From the NCBI GenBank assembly GCA_028282885.1, contig JANQGX010000009.1:18177-82176 (forward strand): a stretch of DNA of 64,000 bases, read 5' to 3'. Under the pieces are notes generated by a model that ran no database searches, was not told the DNA's origin, and saw nothing but the letters and a program-made list of their open reading frames with translations. The translations under genes and the position numbers were made by a program. Numbering within the stretch: the stretch's first letter is position 1; every line of letters starts with the position of its first letter. Positions 1 to 8,706 of the stretch are shown in pieces. Origin of the DNA: SAR324 cluster bacterium. Lineage in GTDB: Bacteria > SAR324 > XYD2-FULL-50-16.

Positions 1-348
1 GTAATAGGCAGCCAGGGCAATGTGGCCGGACAGGGGGGGATTCCACCAGATCATGGCGAAACTAATGGCATAAGGAACGGTACCAAAAAGGATATAAGGT
101 CGCCGTCTTCCCCAGCGGGTTCTGGTTCTGTCGGAGAGAAATCCGACAATGGGATCATTAATCCAGTCCCAGGAACGGCCAATCAACAGGGCAACAGCAG
201 CGAGCGCCGGATTCAATCCTACGACATCCATCAGAAAGATCATAAATCCCACACCCAACATGGCATCGGTAAATGCCAGGCCGATGTCTCCGGTTCCATA
301 GAACAGCTTGGTCCTGGTGGGAACTCTGTCCAGTGCTGCATCAGTCAT
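1..348 (-). CDS. GPH-family sugar:cation symporter, N-terminal part (cut by window edge)
   Basis: The complement of bases 348 to 1 reads as an open frame of 116 codons starting MTDAALDRVPTRTKLFYG and running off the window, so the ORF track omits it. It carries the hallmark of glycoside-pentoside-hexuronide:cation symporters of the major facilitator superfamily: a DWINDPIVGFLSDRTRTRWG loop after the second membrane segment, followed by GRRRPYILFG. Hydrophobic segments lie at about residues 28-60 and 88-116. It should be an inner-membrane importer of a sugar or glycoside, with the substrate unknown. It is divergent from the RraA-like gene, and LacI-type operators lie between them. The GPH symporter at 20.8-22.1 kb is a paralogue. 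The family call is firm. The ATG choice is likely but has no strong ribosome-binding site. Confidence 0.85.
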   Translation of the reverse strand, partial: MTDAALDRVPTRTKLFYGTGDIGLAFTDAMLGVGFMIFLMDVVGLNPALAAVALLIGRSWDWINDPIVGFLSDRTRTRWGRRRPYILFGTVPYAISFAMIWWNPPLSGHIALAAYY

Positions 349-431
349 GATGTGTCTCCTTATTGGGATTTGTTTTCGTCCGGTATATATCGACATTCCG
401 GATAAAGATGCAGATCCGGGTTTTGATTTGA

Positions 432-445
432 TGTAAACGTTATCG
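432..445. promoter_or_regulatory. LacI-type operator-like site 1
   Basis: The reverse complement reads GATAACGTTTACAT, with a central CG inside an AT-rich palindrome, as in LacI/GalR and catabolite-responsive operators. It lies about 85 bases upstream of the GPH symporter start. It closely matches the site at 712-725. No LacI-family gene is in the window, so the regulator must be elsewhere. Confidence 0.45.
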
Positions 446-711
446 TGGTTTTCTACCTACAAGATATCCCGGATATTCGTCAAGCGTAATTTTCCAACCT
501 GTTATCAGGCGGTCGCTCTCCTGATATCTGAACGGATCAGGGAGGTTGACTGTTTTTACCTGTGATCGCAGCAATAGAGCCCGAGTTACCGATCTATGCC
601 GGAGGATTCGTTAACCTGCGGCAACCGGAAAGGCAGCCCGTTAGCAGGTCGGAAACATGCTTTCCCCGGGTTGCCCCTTGACAAATATTTGCCTCTCTCT
701 GTAAGGATAGA

Positions 712-725
712 CGAAAACGTTTACG
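712..725. promoter_or_regulatory. LacI-type operator-like site 2
   Basis: CGAAAACGTTTACG is a near-palindrome with a central CG, 29 bases downstream of a TTGACA box and about 120 bases upstream of the RraA-like gene. In that position it could block transcription. Site 1 and the site at 23.92 kb share the GAWAACG core. Confidence 0.5.
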
Positions 726-848
726 TTATTTTCTTTTGCAGAGTCAGATCCGGAAAAACCAACGGATTTTAACAGGATTTTGGCTGATCTCGATGTGAAA
801 GCCGAACCTTTTTATCAATGATCAAATTTATATGGAGTTAGGTGACCG

Positions 849-1619
849 ATGAGCAAACGAAAGAGTTCGGTCCGGGATTTATCTCACCCGGATTTACTGG
901 AACTGAAGCGTTGGAATTCGCCGACTATTTACAATGGCTGGGAACAGATAACCGACGGTGATATTGCAGCGGATGCATTCAATATTGAAGAGACGTGCGA
1001 TTTCATGCCGCAAATGGGATCCATGGTTGGATATGCAATAACGGTAGTGTGTGAGCCCGGCAATCCGGAACATGCTGCCAGGGAACCCGATCCCTGGGAG
1101 GCATATCTGGAATATGTCGCCTCTCTGCCCTCTCCTAAAATTGTGATTGTTCAGGATCTGGACAAACCTTCGGTCATCGGGTCTTTCTGGGGAGAGGTAA
1201 ATGCCAATATACATCGTGCGCTTGGTTGTGTTGGCACCATTACGGACGGAGCGATTCGTGATCTGGATGAGATGAACAATGCAGGATTCAAAGCGTTGGC
1301 CCGGAGGCTTTGTGTAGGACATGCCCATGTTGCCCCGATAAAGTGGAACTGCGAAGTGGAAGTTTTTGGTCGAAAGGTACTGCCCCATCAACTGATCCAT
1401 GCCGATAAACACGGATTCCTGGCCATTCCGAAAGAGGATGAGACGCGATTGCTGGAAGCTGCCCGCTTTATGGACAGCAACGAGTGTAAAACCGTGATTT
1501 CAACTGCGCGGGAATCGGCCGGCAGATCGACGAAAGAGATCCTTGATGCAATCAAAAGAGCTGAGAAGCAGTTTGGAGAAGCCGCAATGAAAAAGTTCGG
1601 ACGGCGGGGAGAATGGTGA
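849..1619 (+). CDS. RraA-like / HMG-aldolase-like family protein
   Basis: This 256-residue soluble protein resembles the RraA family (former 'demethylmenaquinone methyltransferase' fold), which includes RNase E inhibitors and class II pyruvate aldolases such as HMG/CHA aldolase. The key stretch is GSFWGEVNANIHRALGCVG followed by TDGAIRDLDEM around residues 117-142. This matches the family pattern of a GxLxA loop and the GxVxDGxxRDxxEI motif, which carries the substrate-binding Arg and the metal-binding Asp. Many relatives act on oxo- or hydroxy-acids in sugar-acid catabolism. The neighbouring GPH symporter and operator sites fit a catabolic role better than RNase regulation. The start ATG follows the weak SD GGAGTTAGGTGACCG. 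The exact reaction is unknown. Confidence 0.72.
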   Translation: MSKRKSSVRDLSHPDLLELKRWNSPTIYNGWEQITDGDIAADAFNIEETCDFMPQMGSMVGYAITVVCEPGNPEHAAREPDPWEAYLEYVASLPSPKIVIVQDLDKPSVIGSFWGEVNANIHRALGCVGTITDGAIRDLDEMNNAGFKALARRLCVGHAHVAPIKWNCEVEVFGRKVLPHQLIHADKHGFLAIPKEDETRLLEAARFMDSNECKTVISTARESAGRSTKEILDAIKRAEKQFGEAAMKKFGRRGEW

Positions 1620-1638
1620 GGCGATGCGAAATCCGGGA

Positions 1639-2040
1639 CTAGCTGATCCGGATACCCAATTTGTCCATGAAGGTGTTGAACAGTTTGGATTCATCAAGAG
1701 TCATGATACCGTCTGCCACCATAACATCACCCACCAGATTCAGAACCAGGTTTTTTTGGTGTGAGTCGAGATTTCCCGTCAGATCTTCCACAAGCCGGTC
1801 CAGTCTCATGCGAAACGTCTGGTTTTCCCTGATTACGGATTCTATTTCGCTGATCGTCTGTTTCTGAAACTCCTGAAAACTCTGATAGTCTTCCTTCCAG
1901 TGCTGCTCGACGAAGCCCTGTATAATCTCCCATTCGTTCTCATGAATCTTCCCGTCAATGGAGGACATCAATACTGCACAGGATATCACGTTTTTGAGGG
2001 TATCTTCATCAAACCGGTTGGCGGGAAATTCTGCACTCAT
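1639..2040 (-). CDS. TerB-like domain protein
   Basis: A 133-residue acidic, all-helical protein. Two stretches fit the repeated pattern of TerB/DjlA N-terminal-like domains: a helix with SSIDGKIHENE near residues 27-37 and a second with VADGIMTLDES near 111-121. Each is a small-residue helix followed by a D-G-x acidic loop, as expected of a metal-binding pair. There is no signal peptide or membrane segment. It converges on the RraA-like gene, with 19 bases between their stop codons, so it is probably independently transcribed. The role of such lone TerB proteins is not established; tellurite resistance should not be assumed. Confidence 0.6.
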   Translation of the reverse strand: MSAEFPANRFDEDTLKNVISCAVLMSSIDGKIHENEWEIIQGFVEQHWKEDYQSFQEFQKQTISEIESVIRENQTFRMRLDRLVEDLTGNLDSHQKNLVLNLVGDVMVADGIMTLDESKLFNTFMDKLGIRIS

Positions 2041-2288
2041 CTGTCGTTAAGGGGCTTGAGGGTCTGTGTGGAATCAAAAATGGCAAAAAAATTTCGTGCT
2101 GAATCGGATACATCATTTAGGTTGGCTTGTAAATGGCCGGTCCGGGTTTCACATCCGGATGGACAAGTTTATTATAACCGGCACAGCGAAAGGGAGAAAG
2201 GTGTCTTTGACCATCGGGAATCGTTTTCCCTTTTATTCTACTCGTTTGTGGGTAACCTGACCATACAAATCCGGTGGATCGATCACCC

Positions 2289-3155
2289 TTACTTTTTGAA
2301 ACTGGATCTCACCCTCAAACACCGGAGCAAAGATAAGGTTATGATGACAAGCAGAACGATCCCAAAAACTGGTTCCGGAGGGAAAACTAACAGGGTGAAC
2401 AGCCAGAGAACTCCAATCAGACCGGACAATAACCATCGCATTATTCCCCTTCCCAGAATGACCATCAACAACAGGCCAAGATAGGACAGAAAGTTGGTCA
2501 ACAGCCAGATATTGTCGGACAAGGCCGATTGGGATTGGCTGAAACCTTTCTCCACAGCGGTTTTCACCCCTATCAGCATGCGTCGCTCCATCAGATAGTG
2601 TGCGCCCGTTCCAAGAAAATCGGCGATGATTTCGGTGATGGTGTCGGTCTCGATGCCATGGGTCCTGACAATCAAACGGGTCATTTCGGGATTTACAGCT
2701 TTCAAATAGAAGGTTCCCCAATTTTTGAGGACGAAATAGACCCCAGGTTCAGCTTCGACCACAGTGAAACTGTATTCGATCATGCTTTGGGAGGGATCAA
2801 TGGAGCCGTGAATCACTCTTCCCACCGGCATCTCCGTGTTATCGGTAGCAATCGAGGTCGGTTCCCTGGATTTATACCCCATGGCTGTTTCCAGGAAGCT
2901 GTAACTGAAAAATCCCTTGCGATCGGCACCCAATTGAGTAATTGTTCCCCAAACCTCCGATACCGTGGCGTTAATCGAAATCGCCCGTGTTGCACTTATA
3001 CCGGGTGCCAAGTGATCACCGGGTAACCTCATGTTCATCTCGTCCTCGGTGGCGCCCCAACCCAGGGTACCGGACTTGAGAAACAGGGTATAGAAAACGA
3101 CCTGGAATCCAATCAATGAAATAATCAGTAACAGTGATCTAGCCAGTCTGTTCAT
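2289..3155 (-). CDS. SRPBCC-domain membrane protein
   Basis: A 288-residue protein with an N-terminal membrane anchor (about residues 7-25), a soluble domain (about 50-205) and two or three C-terminal membrane segments (about 225-280). The middle part has the look of SRPBCC/polyketide-cyclase-like lipid or ligand-binding folds, with ISINATVSEVWGTITQLGAD near the start. That fold typically begins with an A-x-x-x-V-W strand-helix element. The protein should be exposed at the inner membrane. No catalytic residues can be named. The gene is monocistronic, followed by the TerB-like gene in the same direction after a 248-base gap. I infer the fold only from pattern. Confidence 0.6.
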   Translation of the reverse strand: MNRLARSLLLIISLIGFQVVFYTLFLKSGTLGWGATEDEMNMRLPGDHLAPGISATRAISINATVSEVWGTITQLGADRKGFFSYSFLETAMGYKSREPTSIATDNTEMPVGRVIHGSIDPSQSMIEYSFTVVEAEPGVYFVLKNWGTFYLKAVNPEMTRLIVRTHGIETDTITEIIADFLGTGAHYLMERRMLIGVKTAVEKGFSQSQSALSDNIWLLTNFLSYLGLLLMVILGRGIMRWLLSGLIGVLWLFTLLVFPPEPVFGIVLLVIITLSLLRCLRVRSSFKK

Positions 3156-3234
3156 TTCTTGAACCGGTTGATGATGTCTCGGAATTTGGTTTATAGCTTT
3201 GATTTATCTGTGTTCAGGGCACAATGCTTGAGGC

Positions 3235-3500
3235 ATAAACCTTAGAATCCGCAGGTAAACAATGAACGAGTAGCAAGCAGACCGACAAATCTCTTAACTT
3301 CTGCTCCATCTTTGATACAATCAGGGTTGGAATGCCGGTCATGCCAAATCACATGGCCCCGTCGGCATATTCATCCACATCCAAGTTATTTACCAGCACC
3401 CTGCCTGTGAGTTTGATCGACAGCCGGTCATTGACAGAGCGCTGTTTACGACACGGTTCACACCAGGGCGTGCTGAAGTCGATCAGGGCAACCCCGTCTC
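3235..3500 (-). pseudogene. Broken thioredoxin gene
   Basis: On the minus strand from about 3498, codons read DGVALIDFSTPWCEPCRKQ, the active-site region of a thioredoxin with WCEPC in place of WCGPC. The frame continues through VLVNNLDVDEYADGAM and then meets TGA at 3351-3349. It resumes as FGMTGIPTLIV, containing the cis-proline motif, and a frameshift near 3322 is needed to recover KDGAEVKRFVGLLATRS, the usual thioredoxin end. No start codon or intact N-terminus is visible. It therefore has at least one stop, one frameshift and a lost beginning. The order of pieces and spacing match an ordinary thioredoxin, so a decayed gene is more likely than a chance match. Sequencing error cannot be excluded for individual lesions. 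Confidence 0.75.
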
Positions 3501-3763
3501 TGAATTACGAGCCCGCAATGGGCGAATAACCGGAAAGACACTCTCTTATTCCAAAGAAAAGTCGTATCTGTCGGCATCGATTGCCATAACAAGCGCCTAT
3601 TACAATTTTTCCTTGGTTTACGGCAGCCTAACGCTGAAAGACTTAAATGGAAATAGAATAAAACCTACACCTGCTATGGCAGCCAATTTAGATAGACCAT
3701 GTTGGACCACTCGGAAAAACTCTTGAGTACCCAAATTGAGCTGACAGTAATTAAGTGGCATCA

Positions 3764-3796
3764 CTAAATAAGGAACGCCGGGGAGATTCCCGGCGA
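3764..3796 (-). terminator. Terminator of the lysine operon
   Basis: Seven-base arms (cgccggg/cccggcg, 3776-3782 and 3789-3795) with a six-base loop lie directly after the ABC ATPase stop. On the minus strand the stem is followed by TTCCTTATTT. This fits a Rho-independent terminator ending the 8557-3804 operon. Confidence 0.65.
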
Positions 3797-3803
3797 ATGC
3801 TGC

Positions 3804-4586
3804 CTACAGAATCTGACTGAGGAAGAGCTTGGTTCTTTCGTGATCGGGATGATCGAAAAAGGCGTGGGGCTCCTTGATTTCGATGATCTGCCCTTCATCC
3901 ATGAAGATGACCCTGTGCGCGACCGTTTTGGCAAAACCCATCTCATGGGTGACCACCAGCATGGTCATTCCTTCCTCGGCCAGCTCAATCATGACGTCCA
4001 GAACCTCCTTGATCATTTCCGGATCCAGGGCGGAGGTAGGCTCATCAAATAGCAGAATCTGTGGCTTCATACAGAGGCTGCGGGCAATGGCGACCCGCTG
4101 TTGCTGTCCTCCGGAGATCTGACCCGGGTACTTGCTTGCCTGTTCAGGAATATGGACTCTTTCCAAATAGTGCATGGCCAGTTCCTCTGCCTCCTTTTTT
4201 GCGGTTTTTCGAACCCAGATCGGGCCGATGGTCAGGTTTTCCAGGATGGTCAGGTGAGGGAAGAGATTGAAGTGTTGGAAGACCATGCCCACTTCTGCGC
4301 GTACTTTTTCGATGTTTTTAATATCGTTGCTTAGTTCAATTCCGTTGACGGTGATTTTACCCTGCTGATGTTCCTCCAAGCGGTTGATACAGCGTATCAT
4401 CGTGGACTTCCCCGAACCTGAAGGACCGCAGATGACAATTCTTTCCCCTTTGACAACCTCCAGGTTGATATCCTTCAAAACATGAAAATCACCATACCAT
4501 TTGTTCATACCTTCAATGACGATAATTGTATCGGCATTGGGTCCGAGTTGTTCTGCAGTAGAATTTAGAGCTTGATTTTTTGCCAT
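3804..4586 (-). CDS. Polar amino-acid ABC transporter ATPase
   Basis: A 260-residue ATPase of the GlnQ/AapP type, which powers amino-acid import at the inner membrane. It shows Walker A GPSGSGKS (about 54-61), the Q-loop, signature SGGQQQR, Walker [15 protein letters not shown] and the switch histidine in VVTHEMG. It is the last gene of the saccharopine operon, 20 bases after the reductase-like gene. No permease or binding protein accompanies it. It is a clear paralogue of the ATPase at 15.6 kb and may serve the AapQM-like permeases there or a transporter elsewhere. The link to lysine uptake is inferred from operon position. Confidence 0.93.
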   Translation of the reverse strand: MAKNQALNSTAEQLGPNADTIIVIEGMNKWYGDFHVLKDINLEVVKGERIVICGPSGSGKSTMIRCINRLEEHQQGKITVNGIELSNDIKNIEKVRAEVGMVFQHFNLFPHLTILENLTIGPIWVRKTAKKEAEELAMHYLERVHIPEQASKYPGQISGGQQQRVAIARSLCMKPQILLFDEPTSALDPEMIKEVLDVMIELAEEGMTMLVVTHEMGFAKTVAHRVIFMDEGQIIEIKEPHAFFDHPDHERTKLFLSQIL

Positions 4587-4606
4587 GGTCGTTTCGCCGG
4601 AAGTAA

Positions 4607-5905
4607 TTATAGAAATTCAGCAATATACTGGTAGTCGGGTGTCAGTTCTCCCTTCAGCAGGATAACGGCTTTTTTAACCTCACCGGGGAGCTGAAGCTCC
4701 TGGAAGGATACGTTGTAGTCTGCCGAGGCGATGGCTTCAACATATTCCTTCAGCTCACCTGAAAACGAACTTGATGCCTCCCGCGAGAATTCACAGGGCA
4801 GATTATCAATCGCCATAATGGTGATCCCGTTTTCCAGGTTGCCATCTTCAAATTTGTCATTCTCGACAGAATAGGTGTAGCAGGCATTATCCGGTTTTGT
4901 CGAATCTTTCGTGATCTCGATTGATCCCTCGATATCACAGCTTATATCTCCAATCACCCGGAGACCGACCCCTTTATTCAGATTCTGTTTGAGGCTTTGC
5001 CGGGAAATGGTTCTGGGAAAATCTTCTGTCCAGTAAACGCAATTGAGCAGAATGTTCAGATCAGGAAGATAGTGATCGAACTTCGATTTATAATTTTCAG
5101 GATGCATGTAATAGTCCTGAAGATTGAAAACACCGGACTTCGGTTCTACCATGTCCTCTTCCTTGAATACCGTCGTATAAATGAACCGACTATCCTGCTC
5201 CTCTCCCTTCAATCCTGCAGCCAGTTGATCCGGGGAGAGCGGTTTGATCGGGAGTAGTTCAAGTAATCCCTGTGCTCCTTTGGAGACATTTCCGTATCCG
5301 AGAACACCGATGGTCAAGGGATGTAGTTCTGATGGCATCCCGTTTTTTGAGATCTCTTCACTGATGTTTTTCAACTCATCTTTAGCCTGCTCTATCGATT
5401 CATACTGATACGCCTGTTTCAGATTTCGGAAAGGGGTTTGGACTCCCCGGAGCTCCATCTTACGGGCGTAAGCATAAAGAGTTTCTATAAACCCTGCCAT
5501 ACCGGCAAACAGGCTGAAGGTGATGATCCGGGCTCCGTTGCTGTCGCTCATTTTTTCATAGTCAATCAGGTTGCATTTTAGATCCATTAACTGCCGGAGC
5601 ATTCTCATATTATAGGGTTGACCCTTGATGGTGTGGGAAAAGAAGACATAGGTTTTGCCGCTTTCAAGCAGTTGACTGGGAATTTCCTTTACCGCAAAAA
5701 TAGTTTCGGCTTTATCCAGGCTTTCGTCAATTATCGCACCTGCCTCTTTATATTCATTATCCCTAAAAATCCTGATGGGTGAGGGCTGAACGATCACGTC
5801 GAGATCCGTGTTGGTAAGCAGTTCCCTCACATCAGCCGGGACCAGGGGAACCCTTTTTTCCCATTCATTTTTATCTTCTCTTCTAATTCCGATGGTTTTT
5901 GTCAT
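4607..5905 (-). CDS. Lysine-ketoglutarate reductase-like protein (alanine dehydrogenase/PNT N-terminal fold)
   Basis: About 432 residues from the ATG at 5905, which has AGCAGGA about 10 bases upstream; the ORF track's longer version starts with GTG. The N-terminus [20 protein letters not shown] is the hallmark of the LKR part of alpha-aminoadipate semialdehyde synthase and of the alanine dehydrogenase/transhydrogenase N-terminal domain. It should condense lysine and 2-oxoglutarate to saccharopine using NAD(P)H in the cytoplasm. A Rossmann-like [14 protein letters not shown] lies near residue 210. It is followed by an ABC ATPase and preceded by two saccharopine dehydrogenase-like genes. In eukaryotes LKR and SDH are fused; here they are separate genes. 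Confidence 0.85.
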   Translation of the reverse strand: MTKTIGIRREDKNEWEKRVPLVPADVRELLTNTDLDVIVQPSPIRIFRDNEYKEAGAIIDESLDKAETIFAVKEIPSQLLESGKTYVFFSHTIKGQPYNMRMLRQLMDLKCNLIDYEKMSDSNGARIITFSLFAGMAGFIETLYAYARKMELRGVQTPFRNLKQAYQYESIEQAKDELKNISEEISKNGMPSELHPLTIGVLGYGNVSKGAQGLLELLPIKPLSPDQLAAGLKGEEQDSRFIYTTVFKEEDMVEPKSGVFNLQDYYMHPENYKSKFDHYLPDLNILLNCVYWTEDFPRTISRQSLKQNLNKGVGLRVIGDISCDIEGSIEITKDSTKPDNACYTYSVENDKFEDGNLENGITIMAIDNLPCEFSREASSSFSGELKEYVEAIASADYNVSFQELQLPGEVKKAVILLKGELTPDYQYIAEFL

Positions 5906-6040
5906 GATTTTAATCCTGCTTCTGATTCTTAACACCTCGTGCCCGGTTATCTGTTGACTGGGCCGATTACAATTTAAGGGCTGTTAGTGTTCGCCCTTTT
6001 TAGATTACTATTTCAATTAACATCCCGGAGGCCGTAACTA

Positions 6041-7360
6041 CTAACCTGAACCGGTTATGAACCGAAATCCGAACGCCTCCATTTCCGAGAGTACCGGTTG
6101 GTAGATTTCCCTGTGTGTGGGGCGTTGAACTCCTGTCAGATCGATTTTTCCTTCCAGGATCAATCTGGATGCGATGGCAGCCGGTAGTGAAACAGCCCTG
6201 GACATGGCTGAATCCCCTTCCGGTTCTCCCTTGATAACCAGTGAGGAGATTCGTTTCTCCATGTGTTTCTTAAATTCGGCGCATACTTCGGTGTAGACGA
6301 TCACCATATCGCGTTCCGATTGGGAATAGGAGAGCTTTTGGGTCATCAGATCAACCAGCAGATCACCGTGAGTGCCTTTTTTCAACCTGATCGGTTCATC
6401 GTCGAACATCCCCAGCCATTTCAATTTCTTAATAAAATCGGCATTGGCTTTGAGTTGGAAATAATCGGCGGTTTGCTGTTCGATATCCTGGTGGGATTCA
6501 ACGCCGATTAATCCAGCCATAAAGCGGGCATATGTGATTCCGGTAAAATCCCGAATCTCCGTTGATTCAAAAAGATTAAGATCGGATAATCGTTTCATGG
6601 TGTTGCACCAACCGATATAACGCAGCAGACCGCGGTAGAGTGATACCTCTCTGTCCAGTCCGAAGCACTCCAAGTATTTTTCCGCATCCCGGTTGGGGTA
6701 GGTCTCAAAAGTGCCGATCCCTTCCAGATCCACCAGCCAATGATGATCAAACAGGTCTTTGGCTTTCACTTCCACACGTCTGCCGTTTTTCAAATAAGCG
6801 GCTTGTGATTGTGCTGCCGAAATCAGACCTTTGGGGCTCCAGGAGAACTTATAACCGAATGGATTATTGTTATGCTCAAAGGCCGGAAGCCCGGCACCAT
6901 ATGAGGTTACGGACACGATCTTACCCTGCTCATCCCGAATCTCATCGACCATTCGCTTGGTGTTCATATTATCCAGTCCGGGATCTTCTCCAGCCTCATT
7001 GAGGATGAGAATGCCTCGATCACGACATGGCTGATCAAGAGCCTCCAGTTCCGGACTGACATAAGAGGTGGTGACCATGTTTTTTTGATTCCGGAGGCAG
7101 GCATTCGCAACTTTCGGATGCAATGCAGGCGGTATCATGCTCATGACCAGATCGGCTTCGGCAACAAGCCGATCGAGAAGTTCCTCTTCATCCATTCTCC
7201 AGGAGACCGCTTCTCCCGCAGGTCTACACGCAATCAAACGCTCGGCTTCAGTTTTGTCAAGAGAGGTGATCGTCACCCGAAAGCCGCAGTGATCCAGAAA
7301 ATAATCAACAGCAGGCTTGGTAACAAATCCGGCACCAAGAACGACAATTCGTTTTACCAT
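6041..7360 (-). CDS. Saccharopine dehydrogenase-like protein 1
   Basis: A 439-residue protein with an N-terminal Rossmann fold (RIVVLGAGFVTKPAVDYF, residues 4-21) and the long C-terminal catalytic domain of saccharopine dehydrogenases. Typical stretches are NEAGEDPGLDNMN and SYGAGLPAFEHNNNPFGYKFSWSP. The family oxidises saccharopine to glutamate plus aminoadipate semialdehyde (SDH type). The gene starts three bases after the preceding paralogue and is separated by 135 bases from the LKR-like gene. With that neighbour it makes a credible lysine-degradation route. Substrate assignment is from family plus context; carboxynorspermidine-type activity is the main alternative. Confidence 0.85.
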   Translation of the reverse strand: MVKRIVVLGAGFVTKPAVDYFLDHCGFRVTITSLDKTEAERLIACRPAGEAVSWRMDEEELLDRLVAEADLVMSMIPPALHPKVANACLRNQKNMVTTSYVSPELEALDQPCRDRGILILNEAGEDPGLDNMNTKRMVDEIRDEQGKIVSVTSYGAGLPAFEHNNNPFGYKFSWSPKGLISAAQSQAAYLKNGRRVEVKAKDLFDHHWLVDLEGIGTFETYPNRDAEKYLECFGLDREVSLYRGLLRYIGWCNTMKRLSDLNLFESTEIRDFTGITYARFMAGLIGVESHQDIEQQTADYFQLKANADFIKKLKWLGMFDDEPIRLKKGTHGDLLVDLMTQKLSYSQSERDMVIVYTEVCAEFKKHMEKRISSLVIKGEPEGDSAMSRAVSLPAAIASRLILEGKIDLTGVQRPTHREIYQPVLSEMEAFGFRFITGSG

Positions 7361-7363
7361 GGT

Positions 7364-8557
7364 CTAATCCATTTCCTCTACTTTGCGCTCAACCTGCATG
7401 CCACGTTCTTTGATCTCCTCCATGAATTCATGCGGGGGAACGTGGCGCACTGGTGACAGAACGCCCGGCTGGGTGATTTTTCCTTCCAGAATCATCTGGG
7501 CGCCAATACTGGACGTGAAACCAACCGTACGATTCATGGCGAAGAGACCGGTTTCAAGATCACGGTAATCGATCAGGTCATAGGTGATTTTCAACTTTTT
7601 GTTGTCTTTCAACCCCCAGGCTTTAACGCGCAGTAGGGCGACATCGCGTTCGCTCTCTTCAAACTGGAGGCGGGGTGTTAAGCATTTGGAGAGAAAAGCC
7701 CGCGGTGATATTTTTGATCCGTTTACGGCAATGGGATCTGCTTCCAGCAATCCCAGACTGACCATGGTACGCCAGAACTGTGAATGACCCGTCCAGCGCA
7801 GGGCGAATCGGCCCATCTCCTGCAGCTCCTCGCCGAGACCAAAAATCTCGACATAGCGTTGTGCGTTTCCATTGGGATAAGCTTCAACCCTGCCTACATC
7901 CGGGAATTCGATCTCATGGAAGTATCCTTCATGGAACAATTTATCACCCGGAACCTCATAAGGTTTTCCGTTCTTTATCATCTGGGCGCTGCGTACATAG
8001 ACATCCAGAACCCGGTCAAAAATCCAGGAGATTTTGTATTTGATAGGACTTGTCTCGGCGCATTCAGGCGCCGGAACACCGCCTCCGTAAGAGTATAAGC
8101 CATGCACAACGTCCAGCTCATCGACGGCCAGACGTCCCATAATCAGATCAATGCCGGGATCCAGCCCCATTTCCGGGAGAATGATCCCTTTTTTTTGGAT
8201 GGCATCCTCATGCAATTGAGCCAGGTCGTAGGTATAGTTGGAGCTGACAAAGGGAACACCGGCGTCAAGACAGGCGCGTGCGGCGGTTAGGGCCAGATGG
8301 ATGGGGAGCATGCAGATGACAATATCGATTCTATTGGATTTGAAGATACCAGGCAGATCTGTTTCCTTTCCTATATCAAGTCTGAAAGTGGACGTTTTCC
8401 GGTATCCCTTGGCCTTTAGAAAAGCTTCGGCTTCTGCGATACTCGCATCCGTGGGAAACAGATCAGCAGCGACGATTTCCGTTATCAGTCGGCTGGTTTC
8501 AAGGTCATGAATGGTCGCCTTTCCCTGCTGCCCCATTCCCAGTACAATTGCTTTCAT
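7364..8557 (-). CDS. Saccharopine dehydrogenase-like protein 2
   Basis: About 397 residues from the ATG at 8557, which has AAGGAG nine bases upstream; the track's start ten codons earlier lacks one. The Rossmann motif is KAIVLGMGQQGKATIHDL. It shares the PEMGLDPGIDLIMG and YSYGGGVPAPE pattern with the next gene, so the two are diverged paralogues rather than a fresh duplication. One may handle saccharopine and the other a related imino-acid adduct; I cannot tell which. It is the first structural gene of the operon. A hairpin at 8580-8601 and a palindrome at 8620-8636 precede it. Confidence 0.82.
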   Translation of the reverse strand: MKAIVLGMGQQGKATIHDLETSRLITEIVAADLFPTDASIAEAEAFLKAKGYRKTSTFRLDIGKETDLPGIFKSNRIDIVICMLPIHLALTAARACLDAGVPFVSSNYTYDLAQLHEDAIQKKGIILPEMGLDPGIDLIMGRLAVDELDVVHGLYSYGGGVPAPECAETSPIKYKISWIFDRVLDVYVRSAQMIKNGKPYEVPGDKLFHEGYFHEIEFPDVGRVEAYPNGNAQRYVEIFGLGEELQEMGRFALRWTGHSQFWRTMVSLGLLEADPIAVNGSKISPRAFLSKCLTPRLQFEESERDVALLRVKAWGLKDNKKLKITYDLIDYRDLETGLFAMNRTVGFTSSIGAQMILEGKITQPGVLSPVRHVPPHEFMEEIKERGMQVERKVEEMD

Positions 8558-8579
8558 TTCTGTCTTGCTCCTTGGATTC

Positions 8580-8601
8580 AACGGCAAGATAGCTTGCCGT
8601 T
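8580..8601. other. Leader hairpin upstream of the lysine operon
   Basis: Nine-base arms, aacggcaag and cttgccgtt, close a four-base loop 23-44 bases upstream of the first enzyme's start. There is no T tract, so it is either a transcript-processing hairpin or an operator rather than a terminator. Confidence 0.4.
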
Positions 8602-8619
8602 TGTGCTTGGTTCACGAAA

Positions 8620-8636
8620 ATTGATTAACAATCAAT
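8620..8636. promoter_or_regulatory. 17-bp palindrome upstream of the lysine operon
   Basis: ATTGATTAACAATCAAT is a perfect inverted repeat with a three-base centre, between the sigma-54 activator gene and the operon it probably controls. It could be an activator or repressor site. No GG-N10-GC sigma-54 promoter was found beside it. Confidence 0.35.
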
Positions 8637-8706
8637 GTCTGATATCGGCATTTGCCTCCTGTTGATTCTTATTTATTGTCCAGCATCATCTTTGAGCTTA
8701 TTCGAC

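Larger units (their letters stand above)
349..848. other. Divergent intergenic region with two LacI-type operators
   Basis: This 500-base gap separates the GPH symporter (leftward) from the RraA-like gene (rightward). It holds the two operator-like sites listed separately and a TTGACA box at 678-683 with no convincing -10 hexamer. I see no coding sequence or RNA gene in it. Confidence 0.6.

Noticed and set aside
22-405. Plus-strand ORF of 127 residues at the left edge
   Set aside because: It is antisense to the GPH symporter start, whose protein sequence is clearly conserved on the minus strand.
1639-2040. Tellurite-resistance gene
   Set aside because: The TerB-like pattern alone does not show resistance, and no other ter genes are present.
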